DNA of 64,000 nucleotides from Rossellomorea arthrocnemi (GCF_904424705.1 NZ_CAJGBF010000006.1:62001-126000), one strand, 5' to 3'; shown: positions 52,416 to 61,839, counted from the first letter of the stretch. A program made the numbers and translations. The notes: generated by a model from the sequence alone, not told the origin.

Positions 52416-54518
52416 TTACTTCTCACTTACGGTGAAATCGGTAAGGGTCCCTTCCCCTTCTTCCAGGCAGCCAAAACCGAACATTCCTTGTGAATACGCG
52501 TCATCCTGAACTTTCAGTATCGCTTCACCATTAATTGAGAACATTAGATTCTCACCTTCACATTGGACATTAAATCGATACGTTTCTCCATGTTTCCAAT
52601 CAAACGGAACCGTTTCTAAGCGTGTATAGCCAAAGTCATGACGAATGAGCGACACTTTTCCCACTCCATCGAATCCAACAAGATAATGACGCTTTATTCC
52701 GTTAGCACGGAAAATCATGCAATGACTTTCCCCTGATTCGGGTTGTACACTCACTTCTACTTCATAATCACGTGAATAGTAATTTCCAGTGTAACTAGAA
52801 CAGTTATCAGGTGAAATATATCTCATTTTCTTCTCTTCAAGCTTCCACTCTCCTCGATGATGGGCGAAAGGAGTAATGCTTAAGAATTCAACATACTGTT
52901 TGGAGAAGTCGATTCCATAGGAAGCCTTCCCACTTACATGGAACTCCCCAATATATAAACAGCCTAAAGCCCGGTTTGTTAGTGGGGAAGTCGTCCGGAT
53001 GATGAATCCTACTTCATCGATTAATGCACCTTCCGTATCAGGCACTATAAATTGAAGGTCATTCCAGCCCTGATCCTGTAAAGAAATACCGTCCTGGATA
53101 AGCTCTTCTCCCGTATGCGTATTCTTAACATAAGGAGTAAGGGTGATCTCCTCTCCCTCCCACTGATCAAGGAAGATTTTCATGCTGACCTTTTGTCCAC
53201 TATAAACCGTTGGAGCAAAGGTCGGTTTATACTTTTCATCGTTAAATTCATTTCTTCTGTAAAACGGTTTGTAGAAGATCTTACTCTGATCGCTTTCAAT
53301 CATCCGGTCAATCACGACTTTCAAAGAGCCTCTTCCATCAAGACCGATTTCATCGCTAGGGTAAAGAAGGGATTTAAATCCGTTATCCGTTCTGAATCCG
53401 TGCGTCGAACCAGGAAGCATGAAATCAAAATATACGTCCCCTGGCTTTAAGCTCTCTGCTAACCTGGAAGGTGCCTCAAGTTCAGCCAGTTTATACCCTA
53501 ATAATGTCACTTCTTTTGAAAAAGTCGGGATATCCAGTACGTTAAGGTAACCTGATACGCTGGAAGTACATATAAAGTCATTGATCGGCTTTCTATAATG
53601 AGAAGGAATTCCTTCAATGCCATGAAAGACTCCAGCTATGGTTCCTACATTCCCAGCGTTACAATCCGTATCCCATCCACACATGGTAGCCATTTCAATC
53701 GTTCTGGCAAAATCCCCTTCACCGTATAACAATGACAGTATGCAAACACCGGCGTTAGGAATGATATGACACACACCTGTATACTTATCGTAACCCCATT
53801 CATCTTCAAGGTATTGACGGCATGCCCTAAAGTCATCTGGATGGTCCTTATGAAACGCCCTTACAGCGTTCACTACACTTGAGTAGGTTGAATCCTCAGG
53901 GATGACACTGAGTCCTGCATCCAGAATGTCCTCCATCGAGGTTGCTTCGAATGCTTTTGCAATACATGCAGCCATAAACTTCGCTCCATATACGCCATTC
54001 CCATCATGAGATACACTTGCTGCTTTTTCTGCATAGGACGCAGCCTTGTCCATTCTTCCTGGAAACAGCAGTCCCCAGGTATCAATGAAGATCTGACCAC
54101 CAATTTGTTCTGCCTCAATTAATCCGTTCATTTCAATGGATCCCGATTGAGGGGCAGGGATCCCTCTGGAGAGATTCATATACGCAGTATGCTCCGTACT
54201 GATTCCTTCTCCTCCCCACCAGAACATCCCGATCCCTTCACGGGAATAATTCAGCCAGGCTCTTCCTACATCCTCCGCTGTTAATTCTCTATTCGAGGCA
54301 TCATCGTATAAAGCCCTCATGAAGAAGACAGGGCCGTTGGCATCATCGTCGGCCGCAAATGTCTTGTATTCTTTCGTGTAGCCCCTTATGTCACCAAAGA
54401 CCTCTTTTATACGCTTATCCGTCCACACAGGGGGTTCAACCGGGGCACCCAGTCGAATCCCGACATTCATTCCTAAAAATCCTGCGTAGACTTTTTCTAA
54501 ATAGTTCTCTGGAATCAA
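52416..54518 (-). CDS. ADP-ribosylglycohydrolase-family protein with C-terminal jelly-roll domain
   Basis: A 700-residue enzyme whose first 350 residues follow the ADP-ribosylglycohydrolase fold. The dinuclear-metal motifs are ADDDAN (usually TDDT) and GWDTDCNAGNVG. The C-terminal part (about 520-700) looks like a concanavalin-like domain of the kind appended to glycosidases (HCMIFRANGIKRHYLVGFDG, FSINGEAILK). No signal peptide. I choose TTG 54518, eight bases after GGGGAG, over GTG 54527. The family cleaves N-glycosidic ribose links. In this operon it most likely hydrolyses an imported ribosylated compound. Confidence 0.85.
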   Translation of the reverse strand: MIPENYLEKVYAGFLGMNVGIRLGAPVEPPVWTDKRIKEVFGDIRGYTKEYKTFAADDDANGPVFFMRALYDDASNRELTAEDVGRAWLNYSREGIGMFWWGGEGISTEHTAYMNLSRGIPAPQSGSIEMNGLIEAEQIGGQIFIDTWGLLFPGRMDKAASYAEKAASVSHDGNGVYGAKFMAACIAKAFEATSMEDILDAGLSVIPEDSTYSSVVNAVRAFHKDHPDDFRACRQYLEDEWGYDKYTGVCHIIPNAGVCILSLLYGEGDFARTIEMATMCGWDTDCNAGNVGTIAGVFHGIEGIPSHYRKPINDFICTSSVSGYLNVLDIPTFSKEVTLLGYKLAELEAPSRLAESLKPGDVYFDFMLPGSTHGFRTDNGFKSLLYPSDEIGLDGRGSLKVVIDRMIESDQSKIFYKPFYRRNEFNDEKYKPTFAPTVYSGQKVSMKIFLDQWEGEEITLTPYVKNTHTGEELIQDGISLQDQGWNDLQFIVPDTEGALIDEVGFIIRTTSPLTNRALGCLYIGEFHVSGKASYGIDFSKQYVEFLSITPFAHHRGEWKLEEKKMRYISPDNCSSYTGNYYSRDYEVEVSVQPESGESHCMIFRANGIKRHYLVGFDGVGKVSLIRHDFGYTRLETVPFDWKHGETYRFNVQCEGENLMFSINGEAILKVQDDAYSQGMFGFGCLEEGEGTLTDFTVSEK

Positions 54519-54533
54519 ACCATCCACTCCCCA

Positions 54534-55694
54534 TTAGCAGTATTCATTGAAGTACGACATTCTCTTTTCTTGAATCGTTAAGTCCTTTTTCATTATGTGC
54601 TTCGCGGTTTCACAGAATCGATCGGAAACCTCGATTAAATTGATTTTATTCGTTTCTTGTAAAAGTTCTACATCTTCTTTTTTCACTACTTTTTCTCCAT
54701 ACATCGCTCCAAGGATAACCCCGATCATCACACCGATTGAATCTGTGTCCCTTCCAGAGTTGATCCCATCATAAATGGATGGATAGAAATCTCCATCATT
54801 TAACACGATAAAGGCAAGGGCCATTGGAAGTTCTTCAATGGAAAATAGACGGCTTGGCGTATAATGATTGGATGGGATCCCCACTTTCTCCACCTTTCTG
54901 TGAACGTCGTCACCCATAGGGGAATACTTCTTCATAATGGTTTGGAAAGTATCAATGACCCGGTCCATCTCTACTCCCTCATCCCGGAGACTCCGGGCTG
55001 CCGTTGTCAGCTCTTCAATCGCCATTTTCGTTCCGTCTTTCGCAAGACTGATGGCGGTTTCAATGATGTCATCGACACTTACTCCATGTTCAAATGCTTT
55101 CGCCACACAGGCAGCCAACACACCTGCAGCTTCTAGCCCGTAGCTGCATTGATGCCCCATGGCGAACAGAATCGCTTCATCATAGGCAGCTTTAGGATCT
55201 CCTGCATTCACAATGCCGATTGGGGCAATATACATGGCAGCTCCGCAATTGACCATATTACCAATTCCGCCTTCTCGCGGATCACAGTTCGCCAGCACAT
55301 GACGCATAAAGATATACTTCTCAGGATAGAAGAGGCGGTCGATGATCATCGCTTCCCGACCAAATTCAGGAATGTAGGTTTTATTGTAAGCAATCTCCTT
55401 CACGAACTGATTACCCAGGTCATATGCATCTAAATGTCTGCCTTCTTTATTGTAGACATTGATCAAGGCAATGGTCATAAGAGTATCATCCGTTACCGTA
55501 CCATATCCCCGTTGTCTACCCAGATTCACTTCGACCGGAGCATCCGCTTTATACCATTTGGTCTCTAATGATTCCACCCGTTTATATTGTTCCTTAATTT
55601 GTTCGTAGCTTAATTTCTCAATCGTCGCGCCTAATGCATCACCTAAAGCGGTCGATAGGACGACGCCTCTCACTCGTTCTTGAAATGAAGTCAT
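54534..55694 (-). CDS. ADP-ribosylglycohydrolase-family protein
   Basis: A 386-residue protein with all family motifs intact: GDALGATIE (about 18-26), TVTDDTLMT (about 66-74) and the late GRDTDSIGVMIGVILGA. These hold two Mg ions that position the ribosyl group for hydrolysis. It differs from its neighbour by lacking the extra C-terminal domain. Two distant paralogues side by side suggest two steps, or two anomers or linkages, of one pathway. ATG at 55694. Confidence 0.9.
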   Translation of the reverse strand: MTSFQERVRGVVLSTALGDALGATIEKLSYEQIKEQYKRVESLETKWYKADAPVEVNLGRQRGYGTVTDDTLMTIALINVYNKEGRHLDAYDLGNQFVKEIAYNKTYIPEFGREAMIIDRLFYPEKYIFMRHVLANCDPREGGIGNMVNCGAAMYIAPIGIVNAGDPKAAYDEAILFAMGHQCSYGLEAAGVLAACVAKAFEHGVSVDDIIETAISLAKDGTKMAIEELTTAARSLRDEGVEMDRVIDTFQTIMKKYSPMGDDVHRKVEKVGIPSNHYTPSRLFSIEELPMALAFIVLNDGDFYPSIYDGINSGRDTDSIGVMIGVILGAMYGEKVVKKEDVELLQETNKINLIEVSDRFCETAKHIMKKDLTIQEKRMSYFNEYC

Positions 55695-55706
55695 ATTCCG
55701 AGCCCC

Positions 55707-57167
55707 TTATTTTAATTGTTTGTTCGCATAATCGGTGATTTTCTCTCCACCGGCATTGTTCCATTCTTTTACGAACTTGTCGAAATCATCGATTGGTCTT
55801 TTCCCTGTAATGACGTCTGTCGAAAACTCTTTGTATAAGTTCTCCATCGCATCCCAGCTGGAAACATACTCTTCAGGTAAGATGAAATTATTGTCTTCCG
55901 CATAATACTTGGTAGCTAAATCTTGAGAGTTCGCCGCAGGTTCACTTAATAGCGGGGTTTTAACCGGCATATACAGTTCCATATCCGTCGGCTCCCAGAA
56001 ACGTGAATACCATTCTCCATAGTATTTATCTGTCAGTTCGATTTCTCCGTCCTTCACATTGTAGTGCTCCCCTTCAAATCCAAGACGGTCAAGCTTCTGA
56101 CCTTCAGGGCTTGCCAGGTAATCAAGGATGTCGAATACCAGTTCTTTGTTTTCAGATTGAGATGAGATTCCAAGCCCGCGTGATTCTTTCGTGATATCAG
56201 TCGCACCAAACCCTTGGCTTTCTCCTTTAGCAGGTGGAAGAACAACTAGTTCTGACTCTTCCCCATTCACCTGCATCATCTTTCCGTTATAAATATCAAT
56301 GACCTTTCCAGCCGTGCCGGGAATGATAGCTGCTTCCCCATCATAGAAAGCCTTTTCCTTTGTATCCCATTGTTTCGTAATATACTGTGGATCCAGTAAT
56401 CCATCTTTATATAATTTATGGTAGAACGCCAGTTTCTCTTTTTCTTTTGAGGATACTTTCGCGTATTCATATGAACCGTCGCTCTTCTTTAGCCACGTTT
56501 TGTCTAAGCCGAAAGCCATATCAAAGGTGTAATTGATTTCAGCCATATCTCCAGCCGTTGTAATCGCATAAGAAGGTTTATCGCCTCCCGGCTTCGATTC
56601 CACCAGCTCTTTGAAAAAGGCATAATAGTTATCGATTGTGGGATCCTCCATGAGAGCAGTTGACGTTTCCATCTTATCGAACCAGTCTTTTCTGATGACA
56701 GGCACTTTCGGAGAAAGCGGTTTGATCCATAATAGGTAAGGGTAATTTTCTAATCTTTCCTTGTTATAAGGAGCTAATGCGTCCTTTAAATACTCTGACT
56801 TCTTGATATATGGACGTAAATCTTCCAGCAAGTCCTGATCTGAAATCTGCTGATCCCCACCTTGGAAATAAATCAAATCCGGTATTTCCCCACTAAATAA
56901 AAGCAAGTTGAGTTTTTCCGCATAGTTTCCTTGTGGTAAATCTACTAATTCAAAGTTAACGTCTATATCTTTATCTTTCTTCAAGGCTTTTTCTAATTCA
57001 TCGAAGTACTTAACTGACACCTCATTTGAATTGGTTTCATCTTTATAGACCACTCGAATGGTCTTTCCATCACCGGATGATTCTGAATCCTTACTTGATT
57101 CTGAACTGCACGCAATCAATCCAGCCATTAACATGATACTTACCAGCAGCAATAACCCTTTTTTCAT
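55707..57167 (-). CDS. ABC transporter substrate-binding lipoprotein
   Basis: A 486-residue extracellular binding protein anchored by a lipidated Cys. The signal is KKGLLLLVSIMLMAGLIAC and the linker is Ser-rich. The body resembles LplA-type carbohydrate-binding proteins (EIPDLIYFQGGD, YYGEWYSRFWEP). It delivers substrate to the two permeases just upstream in the operon. No ATPase gene is in the cluster, so a shared MsmX-like ATPase encoded elsewhere is probably used. Confidence 0.92.
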   Translation of the reverse strand: MKKGLLLLVSIMLMAGLIACSSESSKDSESSGDGKTIRVVYKDETNSNEVSVKYFDELEKALKKDKDIDVNFELVDLPQGNYAEKLNLLLFSGEIPDLIYFQGGDQQISDQDLLEDLRPYIKKSEYLKDALAPYNKERLENYPYLLWIKPLSPKVPVIRKDWFDKMETSTALMEDPTIDNYYAFFKELVESKPGGDKPSYAITTAGDMAEINYTFDMAFGLDKTWLKKSDGSYEYAKVSSKEKEKLAFYHKLYKDGLLDPQYITKQWDTKEKAFYDGEAAIIPGTAGKVIDIYNGKMMQVNGEESELVVLPPAKGESQGFGATDITKESRGLGISSQSENKELVFDILDYLASPEGQKLDRLGFEGEHYNVKDGEIELTDKYYGEWYSRFWEPTDMELYMPVKTPLLSEPAANSQDLATKYYAEDNNFILPEEYVSSWDAMENLYKEFSTDVITGKRPIDDFDKFVKEWNNAGGEKITDYANKQLK

Positions 57168-57226
57168 ACCATTTCCCCCTAAATAATTTAATGGATAATC
57201 AGTTTGCCACTACTTTGAAAGTTCAA

Positions 57227-58105
57227 TCAGTCCTTGACCCCTCCTTCCAAAGCACCTTTCGCATAATACTTAAGAATCATAGGATAGAGAATCAGCAATG
57301 GCACCATGGCAATGATGATGGTTCCTGCTTGTAAAGAACCGAAGTCAAGCGCTGCTACTTGATCATATGAAAGGATATTTTGAGAACCAAGTATCGCTGT
57401 ATTGTCCCTTTGTACGACAAACTGTCTTAATACGACTTGAAGTGGCCATTTATTCGGATCTGTGAGGTAAATGGTCGCCCTGAAATATTCATTCCAATGG
57501 TACACACCATAGAATAATCCCATAGTTGCTAATCCTGGTTTGGATAAAGGAAGCATGATTTTCGTATAAATCCGGAAATGTCCTGCTCCATCGATCCGGG
57601 CCGCTTCCAGAATGCTATCCGGTACATCTTCAAAGAATCTCATCAGGATAAAGAGGTAATAAATATTGATAGTCTTATACAGAATTAAGGAAGAATAAGT
57701 GTTTAATAGACCTAAATCCTTAACTAATAAGTATTCCGGTATCAAACCCGGTTCGAACACCATAATAACGATAAGAAAAAGAACAACAAGTCTTTTTCCG
57801 ACGAACTGAGTTTTGGCCAGCACATAAGCTGCCATTGACGTTAGAAACAGGTTAAGAAATGTACCCACAATCGTAATGAAGAAAGTATTAAATATACTCT
57901 TCATCACTAAAGGATTCGAGAGTAACACTTTGTAGTTAATAAGCGAGAATCCCTCCGGAAAAATCTGCAACCCTCCCAATTTATGCACTTTCAATGGGTC
58001 GGATAGAGACATAGCCAGCAAATTCAAGAGCGGGATCAACACAGTAAGTGTCAGGATAAACAATGTAATAGATATGATGATCCTTGTCGGATTGTACTTT
58101 TTCAC
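57227..58105 (-). CDS. Carbohydrate ABC permease, LplC-like
   Basis: A 292-residue inner permease subunit with six predicted membrane segments and the EAA loop near DSILEAARIDGAGHFRIYTK (about 157-176). It belongs to the LplC/YtcP type used for oligosaccharides and complex glycosides in Bacillus and Paenibacillus. GTG at 58105 follows AAAGGAGG. Partner of the next permease. Confidence 0.92.
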   Translation of the reverse strand: MKKYNPTRIIISITLFILTLTVLIPLLNLLAMSLSDPLKVHKLGGLQIFPEGFSLINYKVLLSNPLVMKSIFNTFFITIVGTFLNLFLTSMAAYVLAKTQFVGKRLVVLFLIVIMVFEPGLIPEYLLVKDLGLLNTYSSLILYKTINIYYLFILMRFFEDVPDSILEAARIDGAGHFRIYTKIMLPLSKPGLATMGLFYGVYHWNEYFRATIYLTDPNKWPLQVVLRQFVVQRDNTAILGSQNILSYDQVAALDFGSLQAGTIIIAMVPLLILYPMILKYYAKGALEGGVKD

Positions 58106-58119
58106 TCAGAAAACCTCCT

Positions 58120-59022
58120 TTACCAAACACCCTTGCCTGAAAACCGCTTCGCTATAAAATGAGTACTTAAGATCAGGATTAACCCGATGACTCCTTTGAA
58201 TAAGCTGGCTGCGGTAGCATAGGAATATTGACCATTTAATATACCGATTCTATACACATACGTATCTAAAATATCGACCACACTTATAACAGAATCGTTC
58301 ATCATATTGAACACCTGGTCAAACCCGGCGTTCATAAAGAATCCGAGATTCAGAATAAAGACGGTTACCACTGTACTTAACATGGCCGGCAATGTAATAT
58401 ATCTCATCTGCTGGAGGTTTGACGCTCCGTCTATCTTAGCTGCCTCATATAAGGACGGGCTTATCTTCATAATAGCTGCAAGATAAATAATCGAATCCCA
58501 CCCAGAGCTCCTCCAGATTTCCTGGAACACGAGCACCCATCGAATATGATCTTTACTAGTCAAAAAATCAAGGGATGGAAGCTGGAAGAAATTCCTGATG
58601 ATATTGACCCCACCGTCAGAAGGATCCAGTATGCTGATCCAAATCCCTGCGATGACTACCCAGGATAAAAAGTGAGGTAAATATACGATCGATTGTATAT
58701 ACTTTCGGAACTTCCCATTTCTTAATTCATTGATCAATAATGACAGGATGATCGGTACAGGGAAAAAGAAAATGATTTTCATCGTACTGAGGATAATGGT
58801 ATTCTTTAGTACATCCATAAAAGCAGGAGAGCTGAATAACACTTCAAAGTGCTTCCATCCTACCCATACATTATCGCCAATGATCCGATAATCCTGGAAG
58901 GCAAGCTTCATCCCGATCAATGGAATGACATGAAAGATACTAAAGTATAAAATCGCAGGGAAAAGCATGGCATAGATGACCCAATCTTTTCTAATTCGAC
59001 TTAAAGAGGCCTTGACTCTCAT
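58120..59022 (-). CDS. Carbohydrate ABC permease, LplB-like
   Basis: A 300-residue permease with six membrane segments and the EAA loop (PSLYEAAKIDGASNLQQMRY, about 185-204). It starts inside the end of the kinase gene (32-base overlap) at ATG 59022 with GGGGTGAG upstream. LplB-like subunits pair with LplC-like ones. Confidence 0.92.
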   Translation of the reverse strand: MRVKASLSRIRKDWVIYAMLFPAILYFSIFHVIPLIGMKLAFQDYRIIGDNVWVGWKHFEVLFSSPAFMDVLKNTIILSTMKIIFFFPVPIILSLLINELRNGKFRKYIQSIVYLPHFLSWVVIAGIWISILDPSDGGVNIIRNFFQLPSLDFLTSKDHIRWVLVFQEIWRSSGWDSIIYLAAIMKISPSLYEAAKIDGASNLQQMRYITLPAMLSTVVTVFILNLGFFMNAGFDQVFNMMNDSVISVVDILDTYVYRIGILNGQYSYATAASLFKGVIGLILILSTHFIAKRFSGKGVW

Positions 59023-59920
59023 GGCTGCTCACCCCTATATTCATGAACTCTTCAATTTCTTCCTTTGTCGGCATTCCGCTCTGGGCACCTTTTTTCAAAA
59101 TGGAAAGTCCTGCAGCGATATTGCCAAACCGGATACTTTCCTTCAGGCTCTTCCCTTCACCAATGGCGACAGCAAACGCACCTGAGAACGTGTCTCCCGC
59201 TCCAGTCGTATCGACGGGGGTAACCGCTACTGATTGTACTTGGACAGGCTCCCTTCCATTGAAATAGGTAACCCCATCCTTTCCTCTTGTTATAATCAGT
59301 TTGTTCGGATGGCTCTTAATGATTTCTTCATACGGTAGATTCGTACCGAGAACGGTTTTATATTCATGTTCATTCGGAATCAGATAACTGATCTTCTCTA
59401 CCAACGTTTCGCTGAGTCTATAAGCTGGCGCCGGATTTACAATAATCGTCTTGCCTTTTTCATGAAGAAGCGGAATAATAAATTCCAGCATTTCCATCGG
59501 GGTTTCTAACTGAAACAAAAATACATCACATTGATACAGGTCTGTTAATACATCCTGGATATAGGCTGAATTGGTAAACTCATTAGCCCCCGGCACAATC
59601 AAAATCCGATTCTCACCTTTACACAGTTCTATGAAAGCAGCACCTGTTGCCACACCCTCAACGTGATTCACATGGTTTAACTGGATATTCTCCTTCGCCA
59701 TCTTTCTAAGGAGAATCGATCCATTTTCATCTTTCCCTACCGAGCAATAAAGAGCTACCTCCGCTCCTAACCGCGATGCGGCCACAGCCTGGTTGGCTCC
59801 TTTACCTCCTGGCGAAAGAAAGTAATTTTTTCCGGAAACGGTTTCCCCCATACTAGGGAGAACATCGGTTTCGACTACATAATCTATGTTGATGCTTCCA
59901 ATCACAGCAATCCTCGTCAC
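58991..59920 (-). CDS. Ribokinase-like PfkB-family sugar kinase
   Basis: A 309-residue kinase that probably phosphorylates the ribose released by the glycohydrolases. Motifs: IGSINIDYV at the N-terminus, GGKGANQAVAASRLGAEVAL (about 38-57), and the catalytic DTTGAGDTFSGAF with the base Asp near residue 240. I choose GTG 59920, with GGAAGGTG upstream, over an earlier in-frame start at 59941. It lies between DUF4387 and the permease, overlapping the latter. Confidence 0.9.
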   Translation of the reverse strand: MTRIAVIGSINIDYVVETDVLPSMGETVSGKNYFLSPGGKGANQAVAASRLGAEVALYCSVGKDENGSILLRKMAKENIQLNHVNHVEGVATGAAFIELCKGENRILIVPGANEFTNSAYIQDVLTDLYQCDVFLFQLETPMEMLEFIIPLLHEKGKTIIVNPAPAYRLSETLVEKISYLIPNEHEYKTVLGTNLPYEEIIKSHPNKLIITRGKDGVTYFNGREPVQVQSVAVTPVDTTGAGDTFSGAFAVAIGEGKSLKESIRFGNIAAGLSILKKGAQSGMPTKEEIEEFMNIGVSSHESQGLFKSN

Positions 59921-59933
59921 TTCTTTCACCTTC

Positions 59934-60245
59934 CTATTCAATCATAATCTTCATTAAAGGAGCATGCTGTTGCGCTCCGTATACATCCCGATCACCGACG
60001 GTTCCTGACGATATATCCCTCGCAATCGTTACCTTGAACCCTAATGCCTGATCGAAAAATACGAGGTGATGAATCTTATCTTCCTCTATCCCGTAAAGCT
60101 TGCTGATCGTTTGCTTCGTGATCTTACCTGAATCTTTCACTCTGTTATAGTTGTCCACTGAATCAAACAGGACATCGAGAGTAATTTCGAACGGGCCCGA
60201 ATTCTTACTGCGTAACACCTTGGCTAATTCAAATAAAGGTTCCAT
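59934..60245 (-). CDS. DUF4387 protein (AtuA partner)
   Basis: A 103-residue protein of the DUF4387 family (ELAKVLRSKNSGPFEITLDV at the N-terminus, DVYGAQQHAPLMKI at the end). It is regularly found next to AtuA-like DUF1446 proteins and probably forms a complex with them. Its stop lies just before the kinase start. Reaction unknown. Confidence 0.85.
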   Translation of the reverse strand: MEPLFELAKVLRSKNSGPFEITLDVLFDSVDNYNRVKDSGKITKQTISKLYGIEEDKIHHLVFFDQALGFKVTIARDISSGTVGDRDVYGAQQHAPLMKIMIE

Positions 60246-60253
60246 ATTGCCTC

Positions 60254-61603
60254 CTATACAAACTCGACCTGAAAAGGATTTTCTACTATTTCCATAAGAT
60301 GATAAACGGAAAACTCATAAACAGGTCCAAATTCGACATCACTTGGCGCAAAGGGAAAAGCAAGGTTTCCTGCTGTAGATTTCCGGCCCTCGTAGCCGTA
60401 ATGCAATAACGTCGACCTGACAGTCGAACAGATGCTGCTTGCAATCTCCTGAGTTTCTGCCACAACCTCATATAACACACCGATTTCGTGATGATGAAAC
60501 GGTTCTGTTTCTTTGCTTCCTAATACAGCGTTTTTGCCATAGTTATAGAAGTTAATCTGATAATCATCGGAGGAAATTTCGTTATAATAGGACCCCGCCT
60601 GTTCCTTCACTTTCTCCTGAACCTCTTCCAATTTATTTAGTAAGAGAGGATCTCTTACACCTGCTATTCCAAACGTTCTATAAGCTACTAAACTCGCACC
60701 CTCCAATTTGACAAAGTGAGATTCATCGCGGATATATTTACTGCCTGAAACTCTCACAATGCCAGGTTCCTCTTCCTTAAACTCGCATTCACTTAAATCC
60801 AGACTGAACCCTGGACCATGAAGAAGATACGGATGTTCTTTTTCATAGAATGTATGGGCGGCCACACTTATGGGGTTGCACTGTCTCAATGGGTTTAAAG
60901 ATTGTACGGTAAAAGATTCATCACTTATCGTTCCGAGGATCGAATCCTTCGTGGTTCCCGGTTCTGCGCATAACGCACCACACTCCAGAATCTTACCCAG
61001 GTGATACGAAAGGCCGGGATCCTTGCCATGATATATGCCTATCGCTGCAAATGGAGACGGATCGTACGCTCTTCCACAAATAATAATGTCAGCACCCTCC
61101 TCCAATGCTTCTACGATCGGTTCATGCCCCATCTGAGCTACAATCGATGTACTCTTCCTGATAGTCTCTTCCGTCAATTCGGGAATGTTCGCTCCCATTG
61201 GTTTGATTCTATCTGTGTGAAGTGCCTCAATGACTTCCTCAGGGGTAAAGTCTGCCCAAATGATCGCTTTCTTAGCGTTCAACTGATGTTCATCCAAAAT
61301 TTCATTGATTATACTCATCGTCCATTCGATATGGACATCAGCCCCTGCACCACCGGCAGAACCAATGATGACGGGAATCTTCCGTTTTATGCCGTTTCGA
61401 ATGATAATGTCCAAATCCTTCTTCGCAGCCCTTCTGCTGACAATGGAGACTCCGGCACCCAGCTTATGAGGGCCGGCATCTGTAGATCCCGCATCCACTA
61501 CGATCCCGTGGACTTCCTCTTTCAATCCATTCAGAAAAGATTCTTTCGGAAACCCATATCCCAGCATGCCGCAAGGAGACAGTATTCGAATATCTTTATT
61601 CAT
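60254..61603 (-). CDS. AtuA-like DUF1446 protein
   Basis: A 449-residue protein of the acyclic terpene utilisation AtuA family (DUF1446), named after the citronellol/geraniol pathway. Blocks: VVDAGSTDAGPHKLG (about 36-50), SAGGAGADVHIEW and ADIIICGRAYDPSPFAA. Here it sits with ribosyl-hydrolases, a sugar kinase and a glycoside transporter, so it probably serves a different pathway. It is the first gene of the operon, behind a promoter with two LacI-type palindromes. With DUF4387 it may act as a two-subunit enzyme. Confidence 0.87.
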   Translation of the reverse strand: MNKDIRILSPCGMLGYGFPKESFLNGLKEEVHGIVVDAGSTDAGPHKLGAGVSIVSRRAAKKDLDIIIRNGIKRKIPVIIGSAGGAGADVHIEWTMSIINEILDEHQLNAKKAIIWADFTPEEVIEALHTDRIKPMGANIPELTEETIRKSTSIVAQMGHEPIVEALEEGADIIICGRAYDPSPFAAIGIYHGKDPGLSYHLGKILECGALCAEPGTTKDSILGTISDESFTVQSLNPLRQCNPISVAAHTFYEKEHPYLLHGPGFSLDLSECEFKEEEPGIVRVSGSKYIRDESHFVKLEGASLVAYRTFGIAGVRDPLLLNKLEEVQEKVKEQAGSYYNEISSDDYQINFYNYGKNAVLGSKETEPFHHHEIGVLYEVVAETQEIASSICSTVRSTLLHYGYEGRKSTAGNLAFPFAPSDVEFGPVYEFSVYHLMEIVENPFQVEFV

Positions 61604-61649
61604 TGTAAAACCTCTTTTATTTGTATTTTTTCACTTAGCTATACCGATT

Positions 61650-61667
61650 TGTGTAACCGGTTACACA
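61650..61667. promoter_or_regulatory. LacI-type operator 1
   Basis: TGTGTAACCGGTTACACA is a perfect 18-base palindrome with the central CG of LacI-family sites. It lies about 46 bases before the operon's first start codon. Confidence 0.88.
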
Positions 61668-61682
61668 TTGTTACAAAAAAAT

Positions 61683-61702
61683 ATATGTAACCGGTTACAT
61701 AT
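61683..61702. promoter_or_regulatory. LacI-type operator 2
   Basis: ATATGTAACCGGTTACATAT is a perfect 20-base palindrome with the same core. Its centre is 34 bases from operator 1, and it sits at the expected transcription start. Confidence 0.88.
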
Positions 61703-61712
61703 TTATGATTAA

Positions 61713-61741
61713 AGAATAATAGAATTTTTTCCATAAGTCAA
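61713..61741 (-). promoter_or_regulatory. Sigma-A-type promoter of the ribosyl-glycoside operon
   Basis: TTGACT and TATTCT are 17 bases apart on the minus strand. Operator 2 would lie within the first 25 bases of the transcript, so a bound repressor would block it. Confidence 0.65.
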
Positions 61742-61780
61742 TACACTTTTTAATTAATTTGAATTTTAAGAAATATGAAT

Positions 61781-61820
61781 CGGGGTCAGACCCCCGATTC
61801 ACGACCGAGGGTCTGACCCA
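61781..61820. repeat. GGTCTGACCC-bounded element, copy E
   Basis: CGGGGTCAGACCC and GAGGGTCTGACCC flank a shorter, different centre (CCGATTCACGACC). It lies between the operon and galM. Confidence 0.75.
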
Positions 61821-61839
61821 ACTTCCCAATTCCTCTACT

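Noticed and set aside
46936-55694. Functional link between the TIR-made cyclic ADP-ribose and the ADP-ribosylglycohydrolase operon
   Set aside because: They are separated by other genes, and the hydrolases belong to a LacI-controlled uptake operon, so the ADP-ribose theme is probably coincidence.
61001-61690. 229-codon plus-strand frame
   Set aside because: It lies opposite the AtuA-like gene and the operators, and has no ribosome site or family-like features.
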